From: Streptococcus sanguinis
GTDB taxonomy: Bacteria; Bacillota; Bacilli; Lactobacillales; Streptococcaceae
Assembly: GCF_900635155.1 (NCBI RefSeq)
Contig: NZ_LR134002.1
Span: 1,736,001-1,800,000 of the forward strand
Reading direction: 5' to 3'
DNA: 64,000 nt
A program made the translations under genes and the position numbers. The notes beneath the pieces are model-generated. The model searched no databases and had not been told where the DNA came from. It was given only the letters and a program-made list of their open reading frames with translations. Below, in pieces: positions 1 to 9,060 of this stretch (within the stretch, counting starts at the first letter, position 1; each line of letters begins with the position of its first letter).

Positions 1-125
1 ATCTACAACACTTTATTTTATCATAAATCAGCCAGTATTTCGCGGACTTTTCATCAAAAATATCTTTCTGAAAAAAGTCAGACGATTTAAAGCAGAGAAG
101 ACCAGCTGATTTTGTCTATTTCACA

Positions 126-151
126 AGAAAAATCTTAGCAAAAGCTAAGAT
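126..151 (-). terminator. Terminator after sepM
   Basis: Eight-base inverted repeat ATCTTAGC/GCTAAGAT (132-139 and 144-151) with a 4-base loop, followed on the minus strand by a short U-rich run. It begins directly after the sepM stop codon and fits a rho-independent terminator for rsmD-coaD-sepM. Confidence 0.7.
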
Positions 152-152
152 C

Positions 153-1196
153 TTACTTGTTCTTTTTCAGATAGTCAATGGCATCCTGCAGCGTTTTAAC
201 CGGAACAATTTTCATATCCGTTTTAATCTTCTTGGCTGTCTCCAGAGCCGTTTGGTAGTTGTTTTTCCCATTGAGAGAAAGCTTCTTCTCTTCCTCTGTA
301 AGTTCATTGTTGGGTGCAAAGAAAACATCTGCTCCGCTTTGGGCTGCTGAAACGACTTTCTTATCGATTCCGCCGATTTCGCCAACTTCACCTTCACGGC
401 TGATGCTGCCAGTCCCTGCAATATCGCGGCCATCACGAAGAGTCGGATCAGCCAACTGAGTATAAATGGCTAAGCTAAACATGAGACCAGCACTAGGACC
501 GCCGATACCCTCAGTTGAAAATGTAATTGGAATATTACTGCTGACTTCCGTCCGGTCTATCAGACTAATCCCAATCCCGTTCTTACCGTTCTCTAGCTTG
601 ATAATCTTTCCGGTTGCTGATTTCTCCTGACCATCCTCTTGGAAAGTCACCTTGACCTTATCCCCAAGCTTCTGCGAGTTGACATACTTGACCAGCTCTT
701 CAGAGCTTTCAAATGTCTTGTCATTGACACCAGTTACTGTATCAGCAATATTGAGAACTCCTTTGAAGGTTGAGTTATCAGCTACCTGCAGGACATAAAC
801 CCCCAAATAGTCCATTTTGATCTCTTTACCAGCCGTCGTCAACCCTTGATATTTGGCCATATTTTGCGATGTTTCCATGTAAAACTGGTTGATCCGATTA
901 AACTCATCGTCCGTGGAGCCACCCGTCATATCCTTGGCAGAATAAATATCTGTAAAAGGGGTCAGCCAAGCATAGACCAGATGAGCAAAGGTTGCCTGCT
1001 CTACTCCGACCGTCACAAAGTTGTAGGAACCCGCTTCCTTGTCAGCCTGATTATCAACCAGCAAGACCTGACGAACATCCTCGGCACCACCAGGAACTTC
1101 TATATAATAAGGCAGACGAACCCAAAGAGCTGCTATAAAAAAGGCAATAGTGACGCCAATGACCGTCGGCAATATAAACTTCTTAATTCTTTTCAT
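153..1196 (-). CDS. sepM: SepM-like PDZ/Lon-type membrane protease
   Basis: 347 residues. One N-terminal membrane segment (about residues 8-28) anchors an extracytoplasmic PDZ domain (about 120-200) and a Lon-type S16 protease domain. The catalytic Ser-Lys dyad is visible: Ser235 in GGPSAGLMF and a Lys at 279/280 in GGIDKKV, with the 44-45-residue spacing expected of the family. In S. mutans, SepM trims the competence-stimulating peptide outside the cell; B. subtilis YlbL is a relative. The start overlaps the end of coaD by 14 bp, so the two are co-transcribed. The family call is firm. The peptide-processing role here is inferred from S. mutans. Confidence 0.9.
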   Translation of the reverse strand: MKRIKKFILPTVIGVTIAFFIAALWVRLPYYIEVPGGAEDVRQVLLVDNQADKEAGSYNFVTVGVEQATFAHLVYAWLTPFTDIYSAKDMTGGSTDDEFNRINQFYMETSQNMAKYQGLTTAGKEIKMDYLGVYVLQVADNSTFKGVLNIADTVTGVNDKTFESSEELVKYVNSQKLGDKVKVTFQEDGQEKSATGKIIKLENGKNGIGISLIDRTEVSSNIPITFSTEGIGGPSAGLMFSLAIYTQLADPTLRDGRDIAGTGSISREGEVGEIGGIDKKVVSAAQSGADVFFAPNNELTEEEKKLSLNGKNNYQTALETAKKIKTDMKIVPVKTLQDAIDYLKKNK

Positions 1197-1677
1197 TGTT
1201 GATTCTTTCTAATTCTTTGATTACACTTTGGGGCACATAGGCTGCGATATCCTGCTGAAAAGCAATCAGCTCACGCATACGTGATGAACTGATATGCTGA
1301 TAGACTGGCTTGCTGAGCAAGAAAATCGTCTCCAGCTCTCCTGCCAATTCCTGATTGAAAAAGTTCATATTGGCTTCATAGTCTAGATCTTGACTATTTC
1401 GGAGACCGCGTACAAAAGCCTTGGCTCCCAGTCTTCTGGCCACTGTCACTGCTAGCTCATTCTGAGAAGTGATGACCTCGACATTATCCAAATGCTGTAG
1501 AGCTTCTTTGACCATGCGCTCTCTGGCTTCTATTGTGAAAAAACCAGCCTTTTCTCGGTTATAGAAAATTCCTACATAGAGCTTGTCAAAGAGCCTACTG
1601 GCCCGCTCAATCAGGTCGACATGCCCTGTGGTCATCGGATCAAAAGACCCTGTGAATAATCCTATCTTATCTGACAT
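1183..1677 (-). CDS. coaD: Phosphopantetheine adenylyltransferase
   Basis: 164 residues, the usual length. It transfers AMP from ATP to 4'-phosphopantetheine to make dephospho-CoA, the penultimate step of CoA synthesis. The nucleotidyltransferase TxGH signature is at residues 16-19, after the start TGSFDP, and the ISSSRMREL loop lies near residue 130. It overlaps rsmD upstream (11 bp) and sepM downstream (14 bp), the usual streptococcal rsmD-coaD-sepM arrangement. Confidence 0.96.
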   Translation of the reverse strand: MSDKIGLFTGSFDPMTTGHVDLIERASRLFDKLYVGIFYNREKAGFFTIEARERMVKEALQHLDNVEVITSQNELAVTVARRLGAKAFVRGLRNSQDLDYEANMNFFNQELAGELETIFLLSKPVYQHISSSRMRELIAFQQDIAAYVPQSVIKELERINNEKN

Positions 1678-2206
1678 ACACCGTCACCTTTGAAATTCCA
1701 TATATCTTCTGCTTCCAAATGCCCAGCCCTGCAATTTCCTCCGGCAGCTCTACTTCCTTGTCTGTCTCACAGACTACCAGAACATCTTGACTCAAGAGCC
1801 GACGCTCCTCCAGCTTCTCAAGGTCCTCCACAATCTGCTCCTTGGCATAAGGCGGATCCAAGAGAACTAAGTCAAAAGCCCCCGTCAACATTTCCAAGGC
1901 TCGGCCAGACTCCATCTTGAGCAAGTCAAAACGTTCCGGCTCCTTTGTCATCTGAATATTTTCTGAAATAATAGCCTGAGCTCTGCGATCCTTTTCGACT
2001 AAGACAGCTGTTTCCATACCTCGCGAAATAGCTTCAATAGCCAAACTCCCGCTCCCAGCATAAAGATCCAGCACCCGACCGCCGTCAAAATAGGGACCAA
2101 TCATATTAAAAATTGCCCCCTTGACCTTATCGGTCGTAGGCCTAGTCGTCTTGCCGTCCAAAGTCTTGAGGGGCCTGCCCCCGTATTTACCTGCCACAAC
2201 TCTCAT
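1667..2206 (-). CDS. rsmD: 16S rRNA (guanine966-N2)-methyltransferase
   Basis: 179 residues starting at [10 protein letters not shown]. An upstream in-frame extension to 2242 is possible but does not look like the family N-terminus. RsmD methylates G966 of 16S rRNA using SAM. The SAM-binding segment [11 protein letters not shown] and the catalytic DPPY motif (residues 117-120) are present. It is the first gene of a three-gene operon, and its stop lies inside the coaD start region. Confidence 0.94.
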   Translation of the reverse strand: MRVVAGKYGGRPLKTLDGKTTRPTTDKVKGAIFNMIGPYFDGGRVLDLYAGSGSLAIEAISRGMETAVLVEKDRRAQAIISENIQMTKEPERFDLLKMESGRALEMLTGAFDLVLLDPPYAKEQIVEDLEKLEERRLLSQDVLVVCETDKEVELPEEIAGLGIWKQKIYGISKVTVYVR

Positions 2207-2263
2207 AAAAAACATTATAACACACATCGCACAAGAGGCCAATTTTTTGAAAACTGGACAGAC

Positions 2264-2298
2264 AAAAAACAGAAGTGGCTCAAGATTAGAGACTTCTG
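2264..2298 (-). terminator. Terminator overlapping the stop of the YcxB-like gene
   Basis: CAGAAGT (2270-2276) pairs with ACTTCTG (2292-2298), followed on the minus strand by a run of six U. The stop codon (2286-2288) sits in the loop. Confidence 0.65.
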
Positions 2299-2774
2299 CT
2301 TTCTTTTAGTTTTAGTAAAAAATCAATTAATTCAGGCTGACAGTCTGCCTTATCCAAGATCAGTCCCATTGACCGGCCAACCATGATATCAAAAGTTTCT
2401 GGCTTGTCTATAATCGCCACAATATCTTGATAGTCATATCGAGAGGTATGATTACGATTAAAGACCTGAAAATCCGTCTCATAAAAGTTAAATTCCTGCT
2501 CTATATCATGCCAGAGGGGGTTGCCTCTATAAAACTTTTTAATATGTCGATTCATAGACAGGTAGTAAAGAAAAGGAAGGACAGCCACAATAACAAGAAA
2601 AGCTACGCCTGCCAAAGGTTCTCCGATAAAAAAACAGATTGCACCGCATATCAGCACCACTATCTCAGGGAGAATCAGTGAGAAGATGCCATTCTTTTTA
2701 TACCAAAAGTTGGCCCAAGCGAAACGGCGGTAAGCTTCTTCTGTCATGATCGTCTTTGCTGTCATAGGAAACAT
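2286..2774 (-). CDS. YcxB-like small membrane protein
   Basis: 162 residues with two adjacent hydrophobic segments (about 32-72) in the first half and a soluble C-terminal half that resembles the YcxB-like domain of Firmicutes. The start is chosen by GGAGG seven bases upstream. It stands alone, between the rsmD operon and the divergent LexA-like cassette, with its own terminator. No function is established for this family. The YcxB assignment is from general appearance only. Confidence 0.65.
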   Translation of the reverse strand: MFPMTAKTIMTEEAYRRFAWANFWYKKNGIFSLILPEIVVLICGAICFFIGEPLAGVAFLVIVAVLPFLYYLSMNRHIKKFYRGNPLWHDIEQEFNFYETDFQVFNRNHTSRYDYQDIVAIIDKPETFDIMVGRSMGLILDKADCQPELIDFLLKLKESRSL

Positions 2775-2849
2775 CTCTCTACCTCCAAGCTAGATTCTTT
2801 CTACAGTTTACCACATTCTTGCTGGAAATAACAATACTCAATAAAGAAC

Positions 2850-2904
2850 TTGCTTTTCTCAATTTCATCTGGTATACTATATGTAACTTTCAAAACGTTA
2901 CATA
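2850..2904 (+). promoter_or_regulatory. Promoter with operator of the LexA-like/UmuC cassette
   Basis: Near-consensus sigma-A promoter: TTGCTT (2850-2855), 17 bp, TATACT (2873-2878). A perfect inverted repeat TATGTAAC/GTTACATA (2880-2887 and 2897-2904, 9-bp spacer) covers the expected start of transcription just before the RBS AGGAGG (2904-2909). This position fits an operator for self-repression by the gene that follows; binding is inferred. Confidence 0.75.
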
Positions 2905-2915
2905 GGAGGTGTAGT

Positions 2916-3593
2916 ATGTTTTCTCATGAAAAATTAAAAAAACGCCGGCTGGAGCTTAATTTGACTCAGGCTTCCATTTACCAAGAGCTGGGCGTCTCTC
3001 GAAAGACTTACTCTGCTTGGGAAAATGGTCTAGCAGAACCCCACGCAAAAAATCTCAGGAGGTTGGCCACCTGTCTCAAGGTCCAAGAGAACTACTTTGT
3101 GGATGAGACCAGCGCGCTCTACACCTACCCTTTACTAACTCCACCACATAAAAAAGAAGTAGACAAGCTCGCTAGTCGGCTCTTAGAGAGACAGCGCAAG
3201 GTTAGCTCCCTTACAGCCTATAAAGTTCTATCCGTTGAGCTGGCTGCAGGTCGCGGTCACAGTTACTATGACAATGAAACAGACTACGAAACTGTCTACT
3301 TTGATCAAGATATCCAGCACGACTTTGCATCCTGGGTCTCTGGGGATTCTATGGAGCCCAAGTATCCCAATGGTTCTGTTGCACTTATGAAACAGACAGG
3401 ATTTGACTACGATGGGGCAGTCTATGCTCTTATGTGGAATGGCAAGACCTATATCAAAAAAATCTACCGTGAAGCTGAAGGTCTACGCCTAGAGTCTATC
3501 AATCCTGACTACGAGGATCTCTTTGCTCCCTATGAAGATCAGCCTAGCATTGTTGGTATCGTAGTCGGACATTTTCTGCCGATTGAGGTGTAA
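2916..3593 (+). CDS. LexA-like Xre/S24 autocleaving repressor
   Basis: 225 residues. An Xre-type helix-turn-helix (about 1-65) is joined to an S24 peptidase domain like those of LexA, HdiR and phage repressors. The self-cleavage elements are visible: Ala111-Gly112 as the likely scissile bond, Ser145 in SGDSMEP and Lys182 in TYIKK. The Ser-Lys distance of 37 equals that of LexA and UmuD. The start at 2916 is set by AGGAGG; the frame is open further upstream but crosses the promoter. The gene lies 3 bp before a UmuC-type polymerase, so it probably represses the cassette until DNA damage triggers its cleavage, as described for related streptococcal cassettes. Confidence 0.9.
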   Translation: MFSHEKLKKRRLELNLTQASIYQELGVSRKTYSAWENGLAEPHAKNLRRLATCLKVQENYFVDETSALYTYPLLTPPHKKEVDKLASRLLERQRKVSSLTAYKVLSVELAAGRGHSYYDNETDYETVYFDQDIQHDFASWVSGDSMEPKYPNGSVALMKQTGFDYDGAVYALMWNGKTYIKKIYREAEGLRLESINPDYEDLFAPYEDQPSIVGIVVGHFLPIEV

Positions 3594-3596
3594 GTT

Positions 3597-5012
3597 ATGG
3601 TCCTATTTGATTATTCACGCGAGCCCCATTCAGACATTGCTTTTGTGGATATGAAAAGTTTTTACGCCTCTTGTGAATGCATCGCTCTTGGTCTTGACCC
3701 TTTAAAAACCTCGCTCTGTGTCATGAGCCGAATTGAAAATTCTGCCGGACTAATCCTAGCTGCCACCCCACTCTTTAAAAAGAATTTCGGCAGCCAAAAT
3801 GTCAGCCGAAGCTATAATCTTCCTTTTGATGTCCACACCCGTAAGTTCAACTTTGCTGCTGCCCACAAGCAGGGACTACCCATTACAGCAGATTATGTAC
3901 GCTTTATTGAAGACGCTGCTCAAAAGACCCTATTGGTCCCACCTCGGATGAACTACTATATCCAGAAAAACATGGAAATCCAAAAGATTTTCCAGGATTT
4001 TGCGGCTCCCGATGATATTTTCCCCTACTCAATCGATGAGGGCTTCTTAGATTTGACAAGCTCTATCAACTACTTCATTCCCGATCAGACGCTAGACCGC
4101 AGGACCAAACTAGATCTGCTGGCTGCCCGCATTCAACAGGCTATATGGAAGAAGACTGGGATTTATGCCTCTATCGGCCTGAGCAACGCCAATCCTCTTC
4201 TAGCTAAGCTAGCCTTGGATATTGAAGCAAAACACACAAAAAAGATGCGGGTCAACTGGTCCTATGAGGATGTTCCCAGCAAGGTTTGGACCATTCCGAC
4301 AATGACAGATTTTTGGGGCATCGGCCACCGAACAGCCACCCGTCTGAAAAAGCTGGGAATCTACTCCATTTATGATTTGGCTCACTTTAACCCCGATATT
4401 CTCAAAAAAGAAATGGGGGTCATGGGCCTCCAGCTTTGGTTTCACGCTCATGGCATTGATGAAAGCAATGTTCATAAGCCTTATCAGGTTAAGTCACACG
4501 GCCTGGGAAATTCGCAAATTCTCCCCCGAGATTATAGACAGCAGGCAGAGATTGAGCTTGTTTTCCGAGAAATGGCGGAGCAGGTCGCCATCCGACTCAG
4601 ACGGACCGACAAGAAATGCCAGCGTGTTTCTATCCATGCCCGCTATTCAAAGCAGGAGCGCCTTCCTTCCATTCATACACAGAGAAAAATTGAGCCCACT
4701 AATAACAGCGAGCGACTGGCTCAAATCGTGGTTCAGCTTTTTCGTTCTAAATATCAGGGCGGGGCTATCCGACAGATTGGCGTTTTTTACAGTGACTTCG
4801 TCGATCAAGGCTATGGTCTGATTTCTCTCTTTGACGATCCCCTGCAAGTTCAAAAAGAAGAGGAACTCCAGCTGACGATTGACCGCATTAGAGATTGCTT
4901 CGGCTTTACCTCTTTGCTTAAGGGCTCGGCCTTACTGGACTCCTCTCGTTCCATCGCTCGAAGCAAGCTAACCGGTGGCCATTCTGCTGGAGGGTTGGAG
5001 GGCTTATCATGA
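3597..5012 (+). CDS. Y-family DNA polymerase (UmuC/UvrX type)
   Basis: 471 residues. Translesion polymerase with the Y-family motifs DMKSFYASCE near the N-terminus (metal-binding Asp) and SIDEGFLDL (the second acidic pair) near residue 142, followed by the thumb and little-finger regions. It is longer than DinB and closest to the UmuC/UvrX proteins of Gram-positive chromosomes and mobile elements. It starts 3 bp after the LexA-like repressor and overlaps the YolD-like gene by 4 bp. Expected role: mutagenic bypass synthesis after DNA damage. Confidence 0.93.
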   Translation: MVLFDYSREPHSDIAFVDMKSFYASCECIALGLDPLKTSLCVMSRIENSAGLILAATPLFKKNFGSQNVSRSYNLPFDVHTRKFNFAAAHKQGLPITADYVRFIEDAAQKTLLVPPRMNYYIQKNMEIQKIFQDFAAPDDIFPYSIDEGFLDLTSSINYFIPDQTLDRRTKLDLLAARIQQAIWKKTGIYASIGLSNANPLLAKLALDIEAKHTKKMRVNWSYEDVPSKVWTIPTMTDFWGIGHRTATRLKKLGIYSIYDLAHFNPDILKKEMGVMGLQLWFHAHGIDESNVHKPYQVKSHGLGNSQILPRDYRQQAEIELVFREMAEQVAIRLRRTDKKCQRVSIHARYSKQERLPSIHTQRKIEPTNNSERLAQIVVQLFRSKYQGGAIRQIGVFYSDFVDQGYGLISLFDDPLQVQKEEELQLTIDRIRDCFGFTSLLKGSALLDSSRSIARSKLTGGHSAGGLEGLS

Positions 5013-5377
5013 CCGACCGCTCTTATCTCCCCTATCAGTCGGCTCGTGACTTTCAGGATCGGGGCATGTCTAAATGGGCAGGCTTTTTCCTCTCTGAACA
5101 CAGCACTGCTCTGGCCAAAAAAGAACTAGATATCAGTCGCCTGACCCAGCTTGACAGACAGGAAAAATTCCACTTACTCAGTCAGGCCTACAGCCAGCAA
5201 GTTCCCATCCGAATAACATTTCTTAATCAGGGAAAGCTGACCGACGTTACTGCTACCGTCTTCCAGCTGAACTGCAAGCAGGTCCTCCTGCAGGAAGGTG
5301 ACCATTACAAAGGTCTTGCTATCCATCAGATTCTTTCCATACAAGCTTCAGGAGGCGCATATGACCATTCAGAATGA
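5009..5377 (+). CDS. YolD-like protein
   Basis: 122 residues. Begins within the stop of the polymerase gene (ATGA overlap), so it is translationally coupled. The N-terminal stretch YQSARDFQDRGMSKW and the later region ending in HQILSIQ are typical of YolD-like proteins, which regularly accompany UmuC/UvrX polymerases in Firmicutes and may be an accessory factor. The biochemical role is not established. Confidence 0.8.
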   Translation: MTDRSYLPYQSARDFQDRGMSKWAGFFLSEHSTALAKKELDISRLTQLDRQEKFHLLSQAYSQQVPIRITFLNQGKLTDVTATVFQLNCKQVLLQEGDHYKGLAIHQILSIQASGGAYDHSE

Positions 5378-5654
5378 ACATGAGGAACTTCAATTTGACT
5401 ATTTTTCTCAGAATTACTATCAATTTCAAGAGGATTTTTATCAATTTTCCAATCTTCTCCAGCCTCTGATGGTCATGGAAGATGACATCCTACTCCACAT
5501 GGCCAGCCGCCAAGCCACTTATTTCAAACTCTCCAAGACCAAAAGCTTGGATAAGAAAGACCATTACTTCCACTTTACTGTCAGCCGCCCAGACCAAGCA
5601 AACCGACTCTGCATTTACCACTATCAAGGGCAAACAGAAGATATAAATCAATAA
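5361..5654 (+). CDS. Small acidic/aromatic protein of the UmuC cassette
   Basis: 97 residues from an ATG at 5361 with GGAGG six bases upstream; a longer in-frame reading from 5298 lacks an RBS. It overlaps the YolD-like gene by 17 bp and is followed at once by a terminator, so it is the last gene of the cassette. The sequence is rich in Tyr, Phe and Gln (QNYYQFQEDFYQF) and has no recognised domain. Similar small genes close the homologous cassette in other streptococci, possibly the DUF5960 family, but that name is not certain. Function unknown. Confidence 0.7.
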   Translation: MTIQNEHEELQFDYFSQNYYQFQEDFYQFSNLLQPLMVMEDDILLHMASRQATYFKLSKTKSLDKKDHYFHFTVSRPDQANRLCIYHYQGQTEDINQ

Positions 5655-5681
5655 GCTCCCAAACTCAGTCTGGGAGCTTAT
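5653..5681 (+). terminator. Terminator of the UmuC cassette
   Basis: AAGCTCCCA (5653-5661) pairs with TGGGAGCTT (5671-5679). The stem begins at the stop codon of the last cassette gene. The U-tract is weak. Confidence 0.6.
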
Positions 5682-5855
5682 TATATGGAGTTGGTCATCT
5701 ACTAGAATTTTCTCAATTATTTATTGCTTTAAGTCAGGCAAATAACACTAAAGATTTGAGACAGCTATATTATATTTGAGGTCAATCTGAACCCGAGAAG
5801 CACCATTCTTTTTAGGTTATACACCTAGTTTATTTGTATGACTTAATTTCAGATT

Positions 5856-5899
5856 AAAAACACCCCAAAAGTTAGATTTTCTGTCTAACTTTTGGGGTG
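5856..5899 (-). terminator. Strong terminator after the flotillin gene
   Basis: Perfect 16-base arms (5861-5876 and 5884-5899) around a 7-base loop, followed on the minus strand by U5. The 5682-5855 stretch between this and the previous terminator holds no gene that I can see. Confidence 0.8.
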
Positions 5900-5925
5900 C
5901 GGGTCATAGCAATTTACCTTTTCTT

Positions 5926-7404
5926 TTATTTTTTGTCGGTGTCAAGATTTGCAGCTTCAATGACAGGTTGCTCATCTTGTTTTAGCTTGTTAACCGTCAT
6001 ATTAACACCAAGAGCTCCTGCTAGGAGTTGACGGATATCGAAGCCTGCACCTTGCGATACTTGGTCAATACTCTGCATGATATCACCAACCATCTTAGAA
6101 GCATTGCCTTCACCATACATAGTGATTTTGTCCACTTTAGTAAGCGGCTCTGCTACAGCACGGGCAATTTCTGGCAGTTTATCTACAATCATCTCAGTAA
6201 TCGCAGCTTCCTGCATCTTCTTCATGGCTTCTGCTTTTTTATCCAAACCTTCTGCTTCAGCTTCTAGCTTAAGACGAATAGCTTCGGCTTCAGCACGTCC
6301 CTTTGCTTCAATGGCTTCAGCTTCTTGTAGTTGCGCAAATTTCTCAGCCTCGGCTTGGGCCTTGCGAGCTTCGGCTTCTTTTTGTGTTTCAAAGAGTTCC
6401 GCCTCGGCTTGACGTTGACGCTCAATCAATTGTGCTTCCGCTGCTTGTTGACGAGAGTATTTCTCCGCTTCAGCCTGTTTGCGGATGTTAGCATCCAGTT
6501 CTTGCTCCCGAACCTTAACTTCGCGTTCCTTGACTTCGGCTTCTTTCTCTTGCTTCATGATATTAGCTTCGGCAGCCACACGTTCTTGTTCGCGACGCTG
6601 TACTTCAGCCTCAATCCCTTTAGCCGCATCAGCCTTAGCTTGCGCTATATCTGCTTCCTGCTTGAGGGCAGCTTGTTTCAGTTTCAGTTCATTTTGCTTT
6701 TGAGCAATTTCTAAGTCAGCAGCTACTCGCTTGTCGTTTGCCAACTTGTCCTGCTCCGCTTCTACTTCCTTGCGCTCACGTTCAGCTTTAGCCTTTGCAA
6801 TTAGGGCATCTTTTTTGATGGTTTCGACATTTTCAATACCGAGATTATCAATCACACCACCTTCATCAGAGAAAGACTGAACGGTGAAGGCAATGACTTC
6901 TAATCCCATCTTAGCCAGATCAGGAGCTACGTTGTCCTGAACTTTTGAGGCAAATTCCTGACGGTCATTGACCATCTTACGCAATTCCATCTGACCAATT
7001 ACTTCCCGGAGATTTCCTTCCAAGACATCTTGAACAGAGTTGGAAATATCAATTGTATTCCAATTAAGAAAGTTTTCCGCTGCACGAGCAATCATTTCAT
7101 CGGTCGTTCCGATTTTTAGCTTAACAGCTGCATCAGCACGTACATTGATAAAGTCCAGAGTCGGTACCGCTTCAGATGTGCGAACATCTGTTGAGAACTG
7201 TTCAATATCCAAATAAGAGCGCTGCTCTACAAAAGGAATCATAAATCCAGCTTTACCACGAAGGTGACGCTGTTTACGAAGTCCTGTAATTACAACTACT
7301 TCGTTAGGGCGTGCGTTAACATAGCCTTTCACTAAAAGTACGACAAGGACAACCAAACCAATAATTACTGGAATCAACCAGGTTGGAAAGAAAAATGTAT
7401 CCAT
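5926..7404 (-). CDS. Flotillin family (SPFH) membrane scaffold protein
   Basis: 492 residues. A single N-terminal hydrophobic segment (about 8-27) is followed by an SPFH/band-7 domain (about 30-200), then a long Ala/Glu/Lys/Gln-rich coiled coil (about 200-400) with the EA-repeats typical of flotillins, and a short C-terminal tail. Bacterial flotillins (FloT/YuaG) organise ordered membrane microdomains. AAGGAG precedes the ATG, and a good promoter lies at 7456-7483. It is monocistronic with its own strong terminator. The family is sure; targets in this organism are unknown. Confidence 0.92.
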   Translation of the reverse strand: MDTFFFPTWLIPVIIGLVVLVVLLVKGYVNARPNEVVVITGLRKQRHLRGKAGFMIPFVEQRSYLDIEQFSTDVRTSEAVPTLDFINVRADAAVKLKIGTTDEMIARAAENFLNWNTIDISNSVQDVLEGNLREVIGQMELRKMVNDRQEFASKVQDNVAPDLAKMGLEVIAFTVQSFSDEGGVIDNLGIENVETIKKDALIAKAKAERERKEVEAEQDKLANDKRVAADLEIAQKQNELKLKQAALKQEADIAQAKADAAKGIEAEVQRREQERVAAEANIMKQEKEAEVKEREVKVREQELDANIRKQAEAEKYSRQQAAEAQLIERQRQAEAELFETQKEAEARKAQAEAEKFAQLQEAEAIEAKGRAEAEAIRLKLEAEAEGLDKKAEAMKKMQEAAITEMIVDKLPEIARAVAEPLTKVDKITMYGEGNASKMVGDIMQSIDQVSQGAGFDIRQLLAGALGVNMTVNKLKQDEQPVIEAANLDTDKK

Positions 7405-7455
7405 TAAATCTCCTTCTATAAGACAATTTTCATTGTCTATTTTCTTTTTATACTT

Positions 7456-7483
7456 AGTATAACAAATTATTTCAAATTCTCAA
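7456..7483 (-). promoter_or_regulatory. Promoter of the flotillin gene
   Basis: On the minus strand TTGAGA (7483-7478), 16 bp, TATACT (7461-7456), about 50 bp ahead of the flotillin ATG. Confidence 0.55.
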
Positions 7484-7508
7484 ATTATTTTCAAGATTTT
7501 TACAAGAA

Positions 7509-8039
7509 TTATTCATCAAAAAGCCCTTGCAAACCGGCGAAAGGATTGTTCTTCTCTTTTTGAGCTTCTTGAGCAGCGGCGAATTCCTCTTCCGTCATAA
7601 CCTGCCAGTCCTGACCAGACAGAAAACCTTGACCAGCTTCTTCCTCAGCTGTTAGGATTTTCAGTGGAATATTCAGCAAGATATTATCAGCTACACTCTC
7701 GGCTACATTAATCTCGCCATTTTCAATCGGCAGCACCAAGTCCTGATCAATCATATCCTGCGATGCGGCCTGTCCTTCTTCCATGAAAATTTCGTTGACT
7801 AGATAAGACTCCTTGAGCTCCACCGGCTCCATGCTGCGACTGGACGTCAAGGTAATGGTATAAGACAGGTCATAATCTAGAAAATAAAGGCCGTCTTCAT
7901 ATTGAACCTTTCCACTGGCTACAATATCCTGAACATCTAAAATCTCAGGATTGCGCTCTTTTAACTCCTCTGCCAAGTCCAGCTTTTTCTCAAAGGCTAG
8001 TCCATCTGGATTCTTCCGAATTTCTTGAATATGCAACAT
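7509..8039 (-). CDS. YceD/DUF177 family protein
   Basis: 176 residues from MLHIQEIRK, with AGAGGAA ahead of the ATG; an upstream extension to 8138 would overlap the divergent rgg promoter and is rejected. The central conserved block GLYFLDYDLSYTITLTSSRSMEP matches the DUF177/YceD family, associated with 23S rRNA accumulation and usually placed before rpmF. Here rpmF is not adjacent. The acidic C-terminus with a DLVLP segment also fits the family. Confidence 0.85.
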   Translation of the reverse strand: MLHIQEIRKNPDGLAFEKKLDLAEELKERNPEILDVQDIVASGKVQYEDGLYFLDYDLSYTITLTSSRSMEPVELKESYLVNEIFMEEGQAASQDMIDQDLVLPIENGEINVAESVADNILLNIPLKILTAEEEAGQGFLSGQDWQVMTEEEFAAAQEAQKEKNNPFAGLQGLFDE

Positions 8040-8107
8040 AAGTTCCTCTTTGTTTTTTTCTTTTATTATATCATGTTTGGGCGCTCCGCTGTTATTGAAA
8101 ATTATTT

Positions 8108-8116
8108 TGTTATAAT
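8108..8116 (+). promoter_or_regulatory. Extended -10 element of the rgg/MFS locus
   Basis: TGTTATAAT (TGn plus perfect TATAAT) 22 bp before the rgg start, with AAGGAGG (8124-8130) as the RBS. No good -35 is seen, which is usual for extended -10 promoters. Confidence 0.6.
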
Positions 8117-8137
8117 AAATTGCAAGGAGGGAAGACA

Positions 8138-9007
8138 ATGGAACATCTAGGACAGGTTTTTAGATTTTTTCGAGAGGCTAGGCACATCTCTTTATCCGAG
8201 GCCACTGGTGGAGAATTTTCAAAATCTATGCTCTCTCGCTTTGAAAATGGGCAGAGCGAACTTTCGGCACAGAAACTTTTTAGCGCGCTCAGCGCTATCC
8301 ACACGGAAACGGAAGAATTTACCCTTGCAGCCGGCATCCAGAGCCATCATTCTCACAAGGAACTCTTAAGCCAAATCCACGACCTGCTGCAAGCCAATCA
8401 GCTTAAGCTCTTAGAAGAACTTTATCTGGAAAAAGAAAAAATTACTCAAAAAAGCAAGCGCGCTAGCGATTGGGTTGAGCGCCTAATTGTAAAGGCCTAT
8501 CTCTGTGCCCTCAAAGAGTCTGAAAAGGCCCGACCAGGCGAGCTTGATTTCCTGCATGATTACCTCTTTTCAGTTGATATTTGGGGGCGCTACGAGCTCA
8601 ATCTCTTCTCTGTCTGCACTCCGGTTTTATCTCTAGATTTGTTTTCTCAATACACCAAGGAAATCCTCTCAAGAAAGGATTTCGCAGCCTTGTTTGCCAA
8701 CAATCGCAACACCCTGCACACTACTTTTCTTAATGGCTATCTTCTGGCCATCAGTCAGGAAAATATCACCCAGGCAGACTATTTCCAACAAGTCATTGAG
8801 CGACACTTTTACGAAGAAAATGAGACTTACTTCCGAATTGTCTATCTCTTTGCTCAGGGAGAGTTAGCTTGTTTGAAAGGGCAAAAAGAAGAGGGACTCA
8901 CTCAAATGAAGCAATCTGTCGACATTTTCCGAATCTTGAACTGTCAGCATAGCGCTGACTATTATCAAGAAGCTCTTGATACTGCTTTTCAAAAATATAG
9001 CAAATAA
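8138..9007 (+). CDS. Rgg/MutR family transcriptional regulator
   Basis: 289 residues. N-terminal Xre-type helix-turn-helix (about 1-65, with SMLSRFENGQSELS as the recognition region), followed by the long all-helical Rgg domain that binds peptide pheromones in characterised members. Streptococcal Rgg proteins usually control an adjacent gene; here the next gene downstream is an MFS transporter on the same strand with its own promoter. No convincing short hydrophobic peptide gene was found beside it. The activating ligand, if any, is unknown. Confidence 0.88.
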   Translation: MEHLGQVFRFFREARHISLSEATGGEFSKSMLSRFENGQSELSAQKLFSALSAIHTETEEFTLAAGIQSHHSHKELLSQIHDLLQANQLKLLEELYLEKEKITQKSKRASDWVERLIVKAYLCALKESEKARPGELDFLHDYLFSVDIWGRYELNLFSVCTPVLSLDLFSQYTKEILSRKDFAALFANNRNTLHTTFLNGYLLAISQENITQADYFQQVIERHFYEENETYFRIVYLFAQGELACLKGQKEEGLTQMKQSVDIFRILNCQHSADYYQEALDTAFQKYSK

Positions 9008-9016
9008 TGCAAATCT

Positions 9017-9060
9017 CCACTTTTAAACTCAGCGATGTTGAGTTGGGAAGTGGTTTTTTT
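9017..9060 (+). terminator. Terminator after rgg
   Basis: CCACTT (9017-9022) pairs with AAGTGG (9048-9053), with an inner AACTCA/TGAGTT stem, followed by T7. It separates rgg from the MFS gene. Confidence 0.8.

Noticed and set aside
6077-6714. Several plus-strand frames rich in Ala/Ser or Phe/Leu
   Set aside because: Antisense images of the Ala/Glu coiled coil of the flotillin gene.
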